Shown piece by piece: positions 57,509-64,000 of a stretch of 64,000 nucleotides of DNA; positions within the stretch are counted from its first letter, which is position 1, and each line of letters starts with the position of its first letter. This stretch comes from an uncultured Hyphomicrobiales bacterium (GTDB lineage: Bacteria; Pseudomonadota; Alphaproteobacteria; Rhizobiales; Devosiaceae). Made by a program: the position numbers and the translations under genes. The DNA lies in the NCBI GenBank assembly GCA_903842455.1, contig CAIMLX010000024.1:1-64000 (forward strand). Direction: 5' to 3'. Below the pieces are notes generated by a model that was not told the DNA's origin, did no database searches, and saw nothing but the letters and a program-made list of their open reading frames with translations.

Positions 57509-58030
57509 TCAGAGGGCTGCCGCGCGCTCCGCGAGGCCGGCGAAGACCTTCCAGTTTCGCTGGGTCATGGTCGCGCCCAGCAGCTTCTCGATCCTGAGCC
57601 GGGTGGCGGCCGGGTCGGGATGGTCGACCACCAGGTGCGCGCCGACCATGGCGAGCTTTTCGGGGCCCGGCCAGTCGCGCAGCGGTGTCCAGTCCGGCAC
57701 CTCGTCGAACGAGCAGACGCCGAGATCGGCCGGCCGCGCAAATGCCGCCTGCGGAAACGGGTTGGCCGCGATCACCTCGGCCATCTGCGCCGGGGTCTGC
57801 ACGAACACCTCCTGCGCGGCGCCGAGGCCGAAGCCCGCGACCGCCTCCTGCACCAGCGCCCGCACGGCCTTAACGCCCTTGCGCGAGCGACACAGGATGT
57901 TGCCGGTGTTGCCGACGGTGGCGACGTCTTCGAGGCCGATATCCTCGCAGGCGTCGCGCAACGCCGCCATGCGCATCCTGGCGTGGGTGACCGGGCCAAT
58001 GGCCCGGATCAGCGCCACGTAGGCCGGCAT
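57509..58030 (-). CDS. DUF1697 domain protein
   Basis: This 173-residue protein matches DUF1697 through its N-terminal YVALIRAIG...MAALRDACEDIGLEDVATVGNTGNILCRS and the C-terminal FAGLAERAAAL. The usual INVGG segment is replaced by IGPVTHAR. The family has no established function. The ATG overlaps the galM stop (TGATG), so the two are translationally coupled. It is the last gene of the leftward galM pair. Confidence 0.85.
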   Translation of the reverse strand: MPAYVALIRAIGPVTHARMRMAALRDACEDIGLEDVATVGNTGNILCRSRKGVKAVRALVQEAVAGFGLGAAQEVFVQTPAQMAEVIAANPFPQAAFARPADLGVCSFDEVPDWTPLRDWPGPEKLAMVGAHLVVDHPDPAATRLRIEKLLGATMTQRNWKVFAGLAERAAAL

Positions 58031-59034
58031 CAGGCGATCTCGATGTCGCAGCGATGCGTGTAGTCGCGGTCGGGACCGTAGATGGTCGAGGGGAAGTGCG
58101 GGTGGTGCACGGCGTCGGGGAAGTCCTGGTCCTCGAGGCAGAAACCGGAGTGCCTGCCGAACTGCTTGCCCTCGGCGTTCACGTTGGACCAAACCGAGTT
58201 GTAGAACTGCAGGCCCGGACGGTCGGTCCAGAGCTTCAGCGTCAGCGAGTTGTCCGGCGCGGTGACGATTGCCACCGGATCCTCGAAGCGGCGGCCAGTG
58301 GCGAGCACCAGGTTGCCGTCGTAGTCGATCGGGGCGCCGTTGGCGTCGCGCAGGGGACGGGGGGAGTTGAAGTCCCAGTCGGTGCCGGCGACCGGCAGGA
58401 TGGCACCGGTGGGGATCAGGTCTTCGCCGAGTTCGGTGTAGGCCGGGGCCAGCAGCTGATAGCGGTGGTCGAGAATGTCCTTGCCGGTGCCGAGGTTGAA
58501 ATACTGGTGCTGCACCACATTGATCGGGGTGCGCTTGTCGGTCGTGGCGTGGAGGTCGAGCCGCAGGCGATTGCCGGTCAGCGTATAGGTGGCGGTGAAG
58601 GTCACGGTGCCGGGAAAGCCGGCATGGCCCTCGGGCGAGACGTGGGTGAAGCGCACGGCGTTGTGCATGGTGTCGGTTTCGCCGCGCCAGACGACGCGGC
58701 CCAGCCCCTGCGACCCACCATGGAGCGTGTGCTTGCCCATGAAGTTGGCCGGTGTCTTGTAGGTGACCCCATCGACCTCGAAGCTGGCGCCGGCGATGCG
58801 GTTGGCAACGCGCCCGGCCAGCGAGCCGAAGCTCGGCGAGTCGGTGGGGTAGGCATCGAACTTGTCGAACCCGAGCACCACCGAGCGCTTGCTGCCGCCG
58901 ACCGGCACGCGCCAGTCGCGCACCGCCACGCCCCACGAGATGATGTCGACCTCGACACCGGTGTCGCTGACGAGCCTGAACTGCTCGACCTCGTTGCCCT
59001 CGAATGCGCCGAAGCGCTCCACCGAAACCGTCAT
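58030..59034 (-). CDS. galM: aldose 1-epimerase
   Basis: The 334-residue mutarotase interconverts alpha and beta anomers of aldoses, useful for feeding D-xylose or glucose to the isomerase. Catalytic His is in NVVQHQYFNLGTG near residue 175, and the Glu in GFCLEDQDFPDAVHHPHFP near 305. Typical segments include SLAGRVANRIAGASFEVDG and TLHGGSQGLGRVVW. It is divergent from the lacI-type regulator and belongs to the xylose island by position. Confidence 0.92.
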   Translation of the reverse strand: MTVSVERFGAFEGNEVEQFRLVSDTGVEVDIISWGVAVRDWRVPVGGSKRSVVLGFDKFDAYPTDSPSFGSLAGRVANRIAGASFEVDGVTYKTPANFMGKHTLHGGSQGLGRVVWRGETDTMHNAVRFTHVSPEGHAGFPGTVTFTATYTLTGNRLRLDLHATTDKRTPINVVQHQYFNLGTGKDILDHRYQLLAPAYTELGEDLIPTGAILPVAGTDWDFNSPRPLRDANGAPIDYDGNLVLATGRRFEDPVAIVTAPDNSLTLKLWTDRPGLQFYNSVWSNVNAEGKQFGRHSGFCLEDQDFPDAVHHPHFPSTIYGPDRDYTHRCDIEIA

Positions 59035-59150
59035 GTCCGACCTCCCTCAAAACCCGCGGAAGGTGTATCCGCAAACCGCGCCGCTAGGGAAGCCAAACGG
59101 TTGACGAAATGCCTCCGGCCCGCAAGTGTGGCCGGCAAGGGGGACTGCGT

Positions 59151-60191
59151 ATGGACGACCTGAAGCGCCGGGCGACGGTGCACGACGTAGCGCGCGAGGC
59201 CGGCGTTTCGCTCGCCACTGTCGACCGCGTACTGAACGGCCGGCCGGGCGTCCGGGGCGAGACCGCCGAGAGGGTGGCAGACGCCATCCGCAGCCTCGAT
59301 TTTCGCCGCGACGTCTCGGCCTCGCTGCTGGCGCGCGCCCGCGACCTGTCGGTGACGTTCCTCATTCCCGATGGCAGCAATGCCTTCATGGCGTCGCTGA
59401 ATGCTGCCATCACCCGCCATGCGCAGGCGCTGAAGGGTGAGCGGCTGTCCATCGTCGCCCGCCCGATCCACGCCTTCGACCCGGCGGCGCTGAGCGCGGC
59501 GATCATGGCGCTCGACCCCAAGACCACGGACTGTGCGGTGATCGTCGCCACCGAGCACGAGACTGTCCGCCGCGCCGTGGAAGCGGCGAGCAAGCGCGGC
59601 ATCGCCGTGGTGACGCTGGTCTCCGACCTGCCGGGCTCGGCGCGGCGCCATTTCGTCGGCATCGACAATGTCGCCGCCGGCCGGACCGCCGCCTCGCTGA
59701 TGGGCCGGTTCTGCCCGAGCGGACGGATCGGCATCCTCGCCGGCTCGCTGGGGCTGCGCGACCATCGCGAGCGGCTGGAGGGCTTTACCGCCGTGATGGA
59801 GGCGGAGTTCCCCGGGCACGAGCTGATCGGCCCGCGCGAGGGGTTCGACGACGACATGCTGACCGAAGCAGCCGTCACCGAACTGCTGGGTGGTCCGCCG
59901 CTGGCGGGCATCTACAATCTCGGTGCCGGCAATGCCGGGCTCATCGCGGCACTGGGCAAGCATGGCGACAGCGGCAGGATCCGCGTCGTCGCGCACGAGC
60001 TGACTGCCGCCACCCGGGATGGCCTCAGGTCGGGCGCCATCGACGTGGTGCTGGACCAGAACCCCGACGGCGAAATCGCTGCTGCGCTGGCGGTGGCAAG
60101 GAGCTATGCGATGGGGGAATCGGCCCATCATGCGGCACCGCAACCGGCGCCCATTGAAATCGGACTGTTTCTGCGCGACAATCTGCGCTAG
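59151..60191 (+). CDS. LacI-family transcriptional regulator (xylose cluster)
   Basis: This 346-residue regulator has a LacI helix-turn-helix at residues 6-30 (ATVHDVAREAGVSLATVDRVLNG). A periplasmic-binding-protein-like sensor domain of type 1 follows (FLIPDGSNAFMASLNAAITRH, GIDNVAAGRTAASLMGRF, IGILAGSLGLRDHRERLEGF). The ligand is probably a sugar; D-xylose or its metabolite is suggested by xylB and xylA directly downstream. The ATG at 59151 has AAGGGGG upstream. A 24-bp palindrome at 60247-60270, centred on ACGT, is a candidate operator. Confidence 0.92.
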   Translation: MDDLKRRATVHDVAREAGVSLATVDRVLNGRPGVRGETAERVADAIRSLDFRRDVSASLLARARDLSVTFLIPDGSNAFMASLNAAITRHAQALKGERLSIVARPIHAFDPAALSAAIMALDPKTTDCAVIVATEHETVRRAVEAASKRGIAVVTLVSDLPGSARRHFVGIDNVAAGRTAASLMGRFCPSGRIGILAGSLGLRDHRERLEGFTAVMEAEFPGHELIGPREGFDDDMLTEAAVTELLGGPPLAGIYNLGAGNAGLIAALGKHGDSGRIRVVAHELTAATRDGLRSGAIDVVLDQNPDGEIAAALAVARSYAMGESAHHAAPQPAPIEIGLFLRDNLR

Positions 60192-60246
60192 GGCAAAAGT
60201 CAAAAGACTGGCCCGAGGGAGGACGACCGAATGCTTTGCATGACCC

Positions 60247-60270
60247 GTCATGAGGTACGTGCCTCATGAC
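60247..60270 (+). promoter_or_regulatory. palindrome covering the xylB start codon
   Basis: GTCATGAGG (60247-60255) and CCTCATGAC (60262-60270) are perfect inverted repeats around TACGTG. The right arm contains the xylB ATG and the left arm its GAGG ribosome binding site. The centre (ACGT) fits a LacI-type operator; as RNA the arms could form a hairpin hiding the start codon. Both readings are inference. Confidence 0.55.
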
Positions 60271-61729
60271 CTATCTCGGCATCGACATCGGCACCTCGGG
60301 CGTCAAGGCGCTGTTGATCGACCGTTCCGGCAAGCCGCTTGGCGAAGCGACGGCAAAATCGGTCGAACCGGTGCGTCCGCATCCCGGCTGGTCGGAGCAG
60401 AACCCGTCTGACTGGTGGAGCGCCACCATCGAGGCCATCGACGCGCTGAGCAAATCGAACCCCGAGGACATGGCGAAGGTCCGGGGGATCGGGCTCGGCG
60501 GCCACATGCATGGCGCCACTCTGCTGGACAAGGACGACAAGGTTCTCCGCCCCTGCATCCTGTGGAACGACGGCCGCTCGGCTGCCGAGTGCGCCGAGAT
60601 GGAAGCGGCGCTGACGCGGCTCCGCGACATTGCCGGCAACATCGCCATGCCGGGCTTCACCGCGCCGAAGATCGCCTGGGTGCGGAAGCACGAACCCGAG
60701 GTGTTTTCGAAGCTGGCCAAGGTGCTGCTGCCCAAGGCCTATGTGCGGCTGCTGCTGACGGGCGAGCACGTCGAGGACATGTCGGATGCCGCAGGGACGC
60801 TGTGGCTCGACGTGGGCAAGCGCGACTGGTCGGACGAATTGCTGGCGCTGACCGGGCTCAACCGCTCGCACATGCCGCGCCTCGTCGAAGGCTCCGCCGT
60901 CTCGGGCACGCTGAAGCGCGAGTTCGCCGAACGCTGGGGCATGTCGGGCAACGTGGTGGTGGCGGGCGGCGCCGGTGACAATGCGGCGGCCGCCTGCGGT
61001 ATCGGCGCGATCCGGCCGGGCGAAGGCTTCGTCTCGCTCGGCACCTCGGGCGTCATCTTCGTGTCGAACGACCGCTTCCGGCCGAATACCAATGGCGCCG
61101 TACATGCGTTCTGCCATGCCATTCCCGACACCTGGCACCAGATGGGCGTGATCCTGTCGGCAACCGACTCGCTCAACTGGTTGAGCAAGGTCACCGGCCA
61201 GACTCCGGCGGCGCTTTCGGGTGCGGCCGGGTCCGGGTTCAGCGGGCCGGGCGAGGAGATCTTCCTGCCGTATCTCTCGGGCGAGCGCACCCCGCACAAC
61301 AATGCAGCGGCGCGCGGCAGCTTCACCGGACTGTCGCACTCCACCACGCCAGGCCTCATGGCGCAGGCGGTGATGGAGGGCGTCACGTTCGCGTTCCGCG
61401 ATTGCCAGCGCGTGCTGCGCGATGCCGGGACCGGGTTCTCGCGGCTGCTCGCCGTCGGGGGCGGTTCGAAATCCGACCTGTGGCTGAAGCTGATCGCCAC
61501 CAATCTCGAAATAGAGATCGCGCTGCCCGAGGACGGCGATTTCGGTGGGGCGCTCGGCGTCGCCCGTCTCGGCCTCTGTGCCGCCGAGGGCGCTGATCCG
61601 GCGCAGATCATGACCATGCCGGGGATCGAGCGGGTGATCGCGCCCGACCGCACCCTGACCAACGCCTATTCCGACCAGTATGCGCGCTACCGCGCGCTCT
61701 ATCCGGCCATCGAGGAGGCCCGCAAGTGA
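60266..61729 (+). CDS. xylB: xylulokinase
   Basis: This 487-residue FGGY-family kinase phosphorylates D-xylulose to D-xylulose 5-phosphate, which enters the pentose phosphate pathway. The phosphate-binding motif [20 protein letters not shown] opens the protein. The sugar-contact region [13 protein letters not shown] and [12 protein letters not shown], the second phosphate motif [15 protein letters not shown], and the C-terminal [16 protein letters not shown] follow. The ATG at 60266 lies inside a palindrome. Its stop overlaps the xylA GTG (GTGA). Confidence 0.95.
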   Translation: MTYLGIDIGTSGVKALLIDRSGKPLGEATAKSVEPVRPHPGWSEQNPSDWWSATIEAIDALSKSNPEDMAKVRGIGLGGHMHGATLLDKDDKVLRPCILWNDGRSAAECAEMEAALTRLRDIAGNIAMPGFTAPKIAWVRKHEPEVFSKLAKVLLPKAYVRLLLTGEHVEDMSDAAGTLWLDVGKRDWSDELLALTGLNRSHMPRLVEGSAVSGTLKREFAERWGMSGNVVVAGGAGDNAAAACGIGAIRPGEGFVSLGTSGVIFVSNDRFRPNTNGAVHAFCHAIPDTWHQMGVILSATDSLNWLSKVTGQTPAALSGAAGSGFSGPGEEIFLPYLSGERTPHNNAAARGSFTGLSHSTTPGLMAQAVMEGVTFAFRDCQRVLRDAGTGFSRLLAVGGGSKSDLWLKLIATNLEIEIALPEDGDFGGALGVARLGLCAAEGADPAQIMTMPGIERVIAPDRTLTNAYSDQYARYRALYPAIEEARK

Positions 61730-63036
61730 CCGATTTCTTCAAGGGTATTTCGCCCGTCAAGTTCGAGGGGCCGAGCTCCTCCAATCCGCTGGCCTTCCGG
61801 CACTACAACAAGGACGAGGTCGTCCTCGGCAAGACGATGGAAGAGCATATCCGCCCCGCCATCGCCTACTGGCACACCTTCGCGTGGGAAGGCGGCGACC
61901 CGTTCGGCGGCCGGACCTTCGATCGCCCGTGGTATGCCGGCACCCCGATGGAAGGCGCGAAGCTCAAGGCCGATATCGCCTTCGAGATGTTCGACCTGAT
62001 GGACGCGCCGTTCTTCTGCTTCCACGACGCCGACGTGGCTCCCGAGGGCGACAGCCTCAAGGAGAGCAACAAGAACCTCCGCACCATCACGGATATCTTT
62101 GCCAAGAAGATGCAGTCGAGCCGCACCAAGTTGCTCTGGGGCACGGCGAACCTGTTCTCCAATCGCCGCTACATGGCCGGCGCCGCCACCAATCCCGACC
62201 CCTATGTGTTCGCCTATGCGGCGGGCCAGGTGAAGGAGATGCTCGAGATCACTCATGAGCTCGGTGGCGCGAACTACGTGCTGTGGGGTGGTCGTGAAGG
62301 CTACGAAACCCTGCTCAACACCAAGATCAAGCAGGAGCAGGACCAGGCGGCGCGCTTCCTCGGCCTCGTCATCGAACATGCCAAGAAGATCGGTTACAAG
62401 GGCCAGATCCTGATCGAGCCCAAGCCGCAGGAGCCGACCAAGCACCAGTACGACTATGACGTGGCGACGGTGTACGGCTTCCTCAAGACCTACGGCTTCG
62501 AGAAGGACGTGAAGGTCAATATCGAGGTCGGCCATGCCTTCCTTGCCGGCCATTCGTTCGAGCATGAACTGGCGGTCGCCGGTGGGCTCGGCATCCTCGG
62601 CTCGGTCGATGCGAACCGCAACGACCTGCAGTCGGGCTGGGACACCGACCAGTTCCCCAACAATCCGGGCGAGATGGCGCTGGCCTTCTACCAGATTCTC
62701 AAGGCCGGCGGCCTCGGCAAGGGCGGCTTCAACTTCGACGCCAAGGTGCGCCGCCAGTCGATCGACCCGGGCGACCTGCTGCACGGGCATGTCGGTGGCC
62801 TCGATATCCTGGCGCGCGGCCTCAAGGGCGCAGCGGCGATGATCGAGGATGGCACGTTCGACAAGGTGCAGGACGCCCGCTACGCCGGCTGGCAGGAAAA
62901 GGGCGCGGCCGCCATGCTGAAGGGCGAGCGGACGCTCGAGCAGATCGCGCAGTGGGTGGATGCCGAGAACATCAACCCGCAGCCGAAATCCGGCCAGCAG
63001 GAATATCTCGAGAACCTGGTCAACCGCTTCATCTGA
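61726..63036 (+). CDS. xylA: xylose isomerase
   Basis: A 436-residue class II xylose isomerase converting D-xylose to D-xylulose. [18 protein letters not shown], the metal/catalytic His in [11 protein letters not shown] near residue 100, [40 protein letters not shown], and [19 protein letters not shown] (metal site) are diagnostic. The GTG start overlaps the xylB stop by four bases, giving a coupled xylB-xylA pair. An excellent terminator follows 8 bases after the stop. Confidence 0.97.
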   Translation: MTDFFKGISPVKFEGPSSSNPLAFRHYNKDEVVLGKTMEEHIRPAIAYWHTFAWEGGDPFGGRTFDRPWYAGTPMEGAKLKADIAFEMFDLMDAPFFCFHDADVAPEGDSLKESNKNLRTITDIFAKKMQSSRTKLLWGTANLFSNRRYMAGAATNPDPYVFAYAAGQVKEMLEITHELGGANYVLWGGREGYETLLNTKIKQEQDQAARFLGLVIEHAKKIGYKGQILIEPKPQEPTKHQYDYDVATVYGFLKTYGFEKDVKVNIEVGHAFLAGHSFEHELAVAGGLGILGSVDANRNDLQSGWDTDQFPNNPGEMALAFYQILKAGGLGKGGFNFDAKVRRQSIDPGDLLHGHVGGLDILARGLKGAAAMIEDGTFDKVQDARYAGWQEKGAAAMLKGERTLEQIAQWVDAENINPQPKSGQQEYLENLVNRFI

Positions 63037-63043
63037 CGCTGTC

Positions 63044-63074
63044 GGGGGTGGCGCACAGCGCCGCCCCCTTTTTT
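63044..63074 (+). terminator. intrinsic terminator after xylA
   Basis: GGGGGTGGCGC (63044-63054) and GCGCCGCCCCC (63058-63068) pair over 11 bp with one G-U, a three-base loop and six T. It closes the lacI-type/xylB/xylA transcript. Confidence 0.95.
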
Positions 63075-63111
63075 GCCCATTTTATGCAATCGATACCGTA
63101 AACGGGAAATG

Positions 63112-63127
63112 TAGTATTGTATTACTA
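63112..63127 (+). promoter_or_regulatory. candidate FadR/GntR operator
   Basis: TAGTATTGTATTACTA has inverted TAGTA/TACTA ends, and TTGTATTACTA (63117-63127) fits the TNGTNNNACNA pattern of FadR-type GntR regulators. It lies 43 bases before the regulator gene and would suit autoregulation. Confidence 0.5.
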
Positions 63128-63170
63128 TTCTGCCTGTGATTTGGTCGGTGCCTCGGAGGGGAGGCCGGCA

Positions 63171-63935
63171 ATGGAGATGAAGCGCAGAAGCGGCTCGACC
63201 GGTCGTGCCGTCGCCTCGGCGACGCGCCGTCAGCTGCCCGTGCGCACGCTCCAGTCGCAAGTCGTGGATGGCATCGGCATCGGCATCATCGGTGGCGAGT
63301 TCCCGCCCGGCGCGACGCTGCCGAGCGACGCCGCCCTGCAGGAGCGGTTCGAGGTATCCCGCACCGTGTTGCGCGAGGCGCTGAAGGCGCTCTCCGCCAA
63401 GAACCTCATTACCTCGCGGGCCCGGATCGGCACCGTGGTGCTGCCGCGGCGCGAATGGTCGCTGTTCGACCCCGACGTGCTGTCCTGGCACTTCGAGACC
63501 GGTCCCGATATCGCCTTCCTGCGCAGCCTCGCGGAGATCCGCATCGGGCTCGAACTGGAATCGGTGGCTTTGGCCGCGGAGCGCCGGAGCGACGCCCAGC
63601 TCGCGGTGATGCGGGCCTGCGTCGACGGCATGGCCGTCGCCGCCAATACCGCCGACTTTGCCCGCAGCGACCTCGAGTTCCATCGCACGGTGGCCGAAGC
63701 GTCGGGCAACCCGTTCATGGCCTCGATCACCGGTCTCGTCGACCTGGTACTCGCCACGGCCTTCACCATCAGCTCGCCGGTCGATGACAGCGAGGCGCGC
63801 GACGTGACGGTGAACCATCACCGCCGGGTGGCGGAATCCATCGGAGCGCGCGATGCCGAGGCGGCACGCGCGGCCATGCGGGTCGTGATCATGGAGGGTT
63901 TCGACCGCGCCGCCGGCCGGATGACAGCCGAATAG
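63171..63935 (+). CDS. FadR-type GntR-family transcriptional regulator
   Basis: The 254-residue regulator has a winged helix at about residues 20-95 (LPSDAALQERFEVSRTVLREALKALSAKNLITSRARIGTVV). A helical FCD effector domain follows (LAEIRIGLELESVALAAERR, DLEFHRTVAEASGNPFM, VNHHRRVAESIGARD) with the histidines that usually hold a metal. The ATG at 63171 has GGAGGGGAGG before it. FadR-type regulators often control sugar-acid or hydroxy-acid catabolism; here it probably governs genes beyond the right edge or the xylose genes. Confidence 0.9.
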   Translation: MEMKRRSGSTGRAVASATRRQLPVRTLQSQVVDGIGIGIIGGEFPPGATLPSDAALQERFEVSRTVLREALKALSAKNLITSRARIGTVVLPRREWSLFDPDVLSWHFETGPDIAFLRSLAEIRIGLELESVALAAERRSDAQLAVMRACVDGMAVAANTADFARSDLEFHRTVAEASGNPFMASITGLVDLVLATAFTISSPVDDSEARDVTVNHHRRVAESIGARDAEAARAAMRVVIMEGFDRAAGRMTAE

Positions 63936-64000
63936 CAGGGGGCGCGAGGCGGGCAACAAGATCCGCCAGCGTCCGGGAAGATACATTGCCAACCGGGGAG
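63936..64000 (+). other. right edge, no feature
   Basis: Sixty-five bases after the GntR-type gene; I see no gene, terminator or repeat in them. Confidence 0.5.

Noticed and set aside
59092-59103. LacI-type operator CAAACGGTTG between galM and the regulator
   Set aside because: It is only a short imperfect palindrome and does not match the 24-bp palindrome at xylB, so it may be chance.

Overview
The window is GC-rich chromosomal DNA from an alphaproteobacterium of the order Hyphomicrobiales; a Devosia-like organism is my best guess, inferred only from gene content and order. Supporting signs are an Irr-type iron regulator next to fabA-fabB, an HWE-family histidine kinase, the ubiB-ubiE/mutM/rpsT/dnaA neighbourhood, and the mutS-glnD-murJ-trpS-uspA-nfuA run. 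About 57 protein genes can be supported, most of them housekeeping. I see no tRNA or rRNA gene, CRISPR array, prophage or insertion sequence.

Layout. 1-3.2 kb: infB (5' end only), ylxR-type gene, nusA and rimP, transcribed leftward, with a structured leader upstream of rimP. 3.4-12.2 kb: an accessory block (glutathione-dependent formaldehyde dehydrogenase, ketopantoate reductase-like protein, aldo/keto reductase, ABC exporter, L,D-transpeptidase, UvrA-like ATPase). 12.3-18.4 kb: rbfA-truB-HWE kinase-rpsO-pnp, rightward. This is the other half of the classical rimP...pnp cluster, now in opposite orientation. 18.4-23.4 kb: secreted and accessory genes, including a YCII/ECF sigma pair. 23.4-26 kb: a parS-like site, irr, fabA and fabB. 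26-31 kb (leftward): moeB/thiF-like, a secreted protein, dut, a lipoprotein, ubiB and ubiE. 31.5-41.5 kb: mutM, rpsT, dnaA, dnaN, recF, an adenosine deaminase-like gene (reverse) and gyrB. 41.5-47.7 kb: a HicA/HicB pair, several uncharacterised genes, a YbbA/YbbP-like ABC system and an SDR dehydrogenase. 48-57.4 kb: mutS, glnD, murJ, trpS, uspA, nfuA. 57.5-64 kb: a D-xylose catabolic island (galM-DUF1697 divergent from lacI-type regulator, xylB, xylA, then a FadR-type regulator).

How the genes work together. Translation and RNA turnover (infB, nusA, rimP, rbfA, truB, rpsO, rpsT, pnp, trpS) and replication and repair (dnaA, dnaN, recF, gyrB, mutM, mutS, dut) dominate. Iron control is suggested by irr together with an Irr-type operator just before nfuA. 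The xylose genes form a self-contained pathway with two regulators and candidate operators. GC-rich palindromic repeats occupy many intergenic gaps and often sit where gene order departs from what I expect for the order.

The window is mostly ordinary. The most interesting signals are the near-perfect parS palindrome (23420-23435), the Irr-box-like operator at nfuA (56757-56772), the 24-bp palindrome covering the xylB start codon (60247-60270), the attenuator-like leader of rimP-nusA-infB (3228-3400), and a HicAB pair that starts on the gyrB stop codon and whose antitoxin shows no obvious DNA-binding domain.
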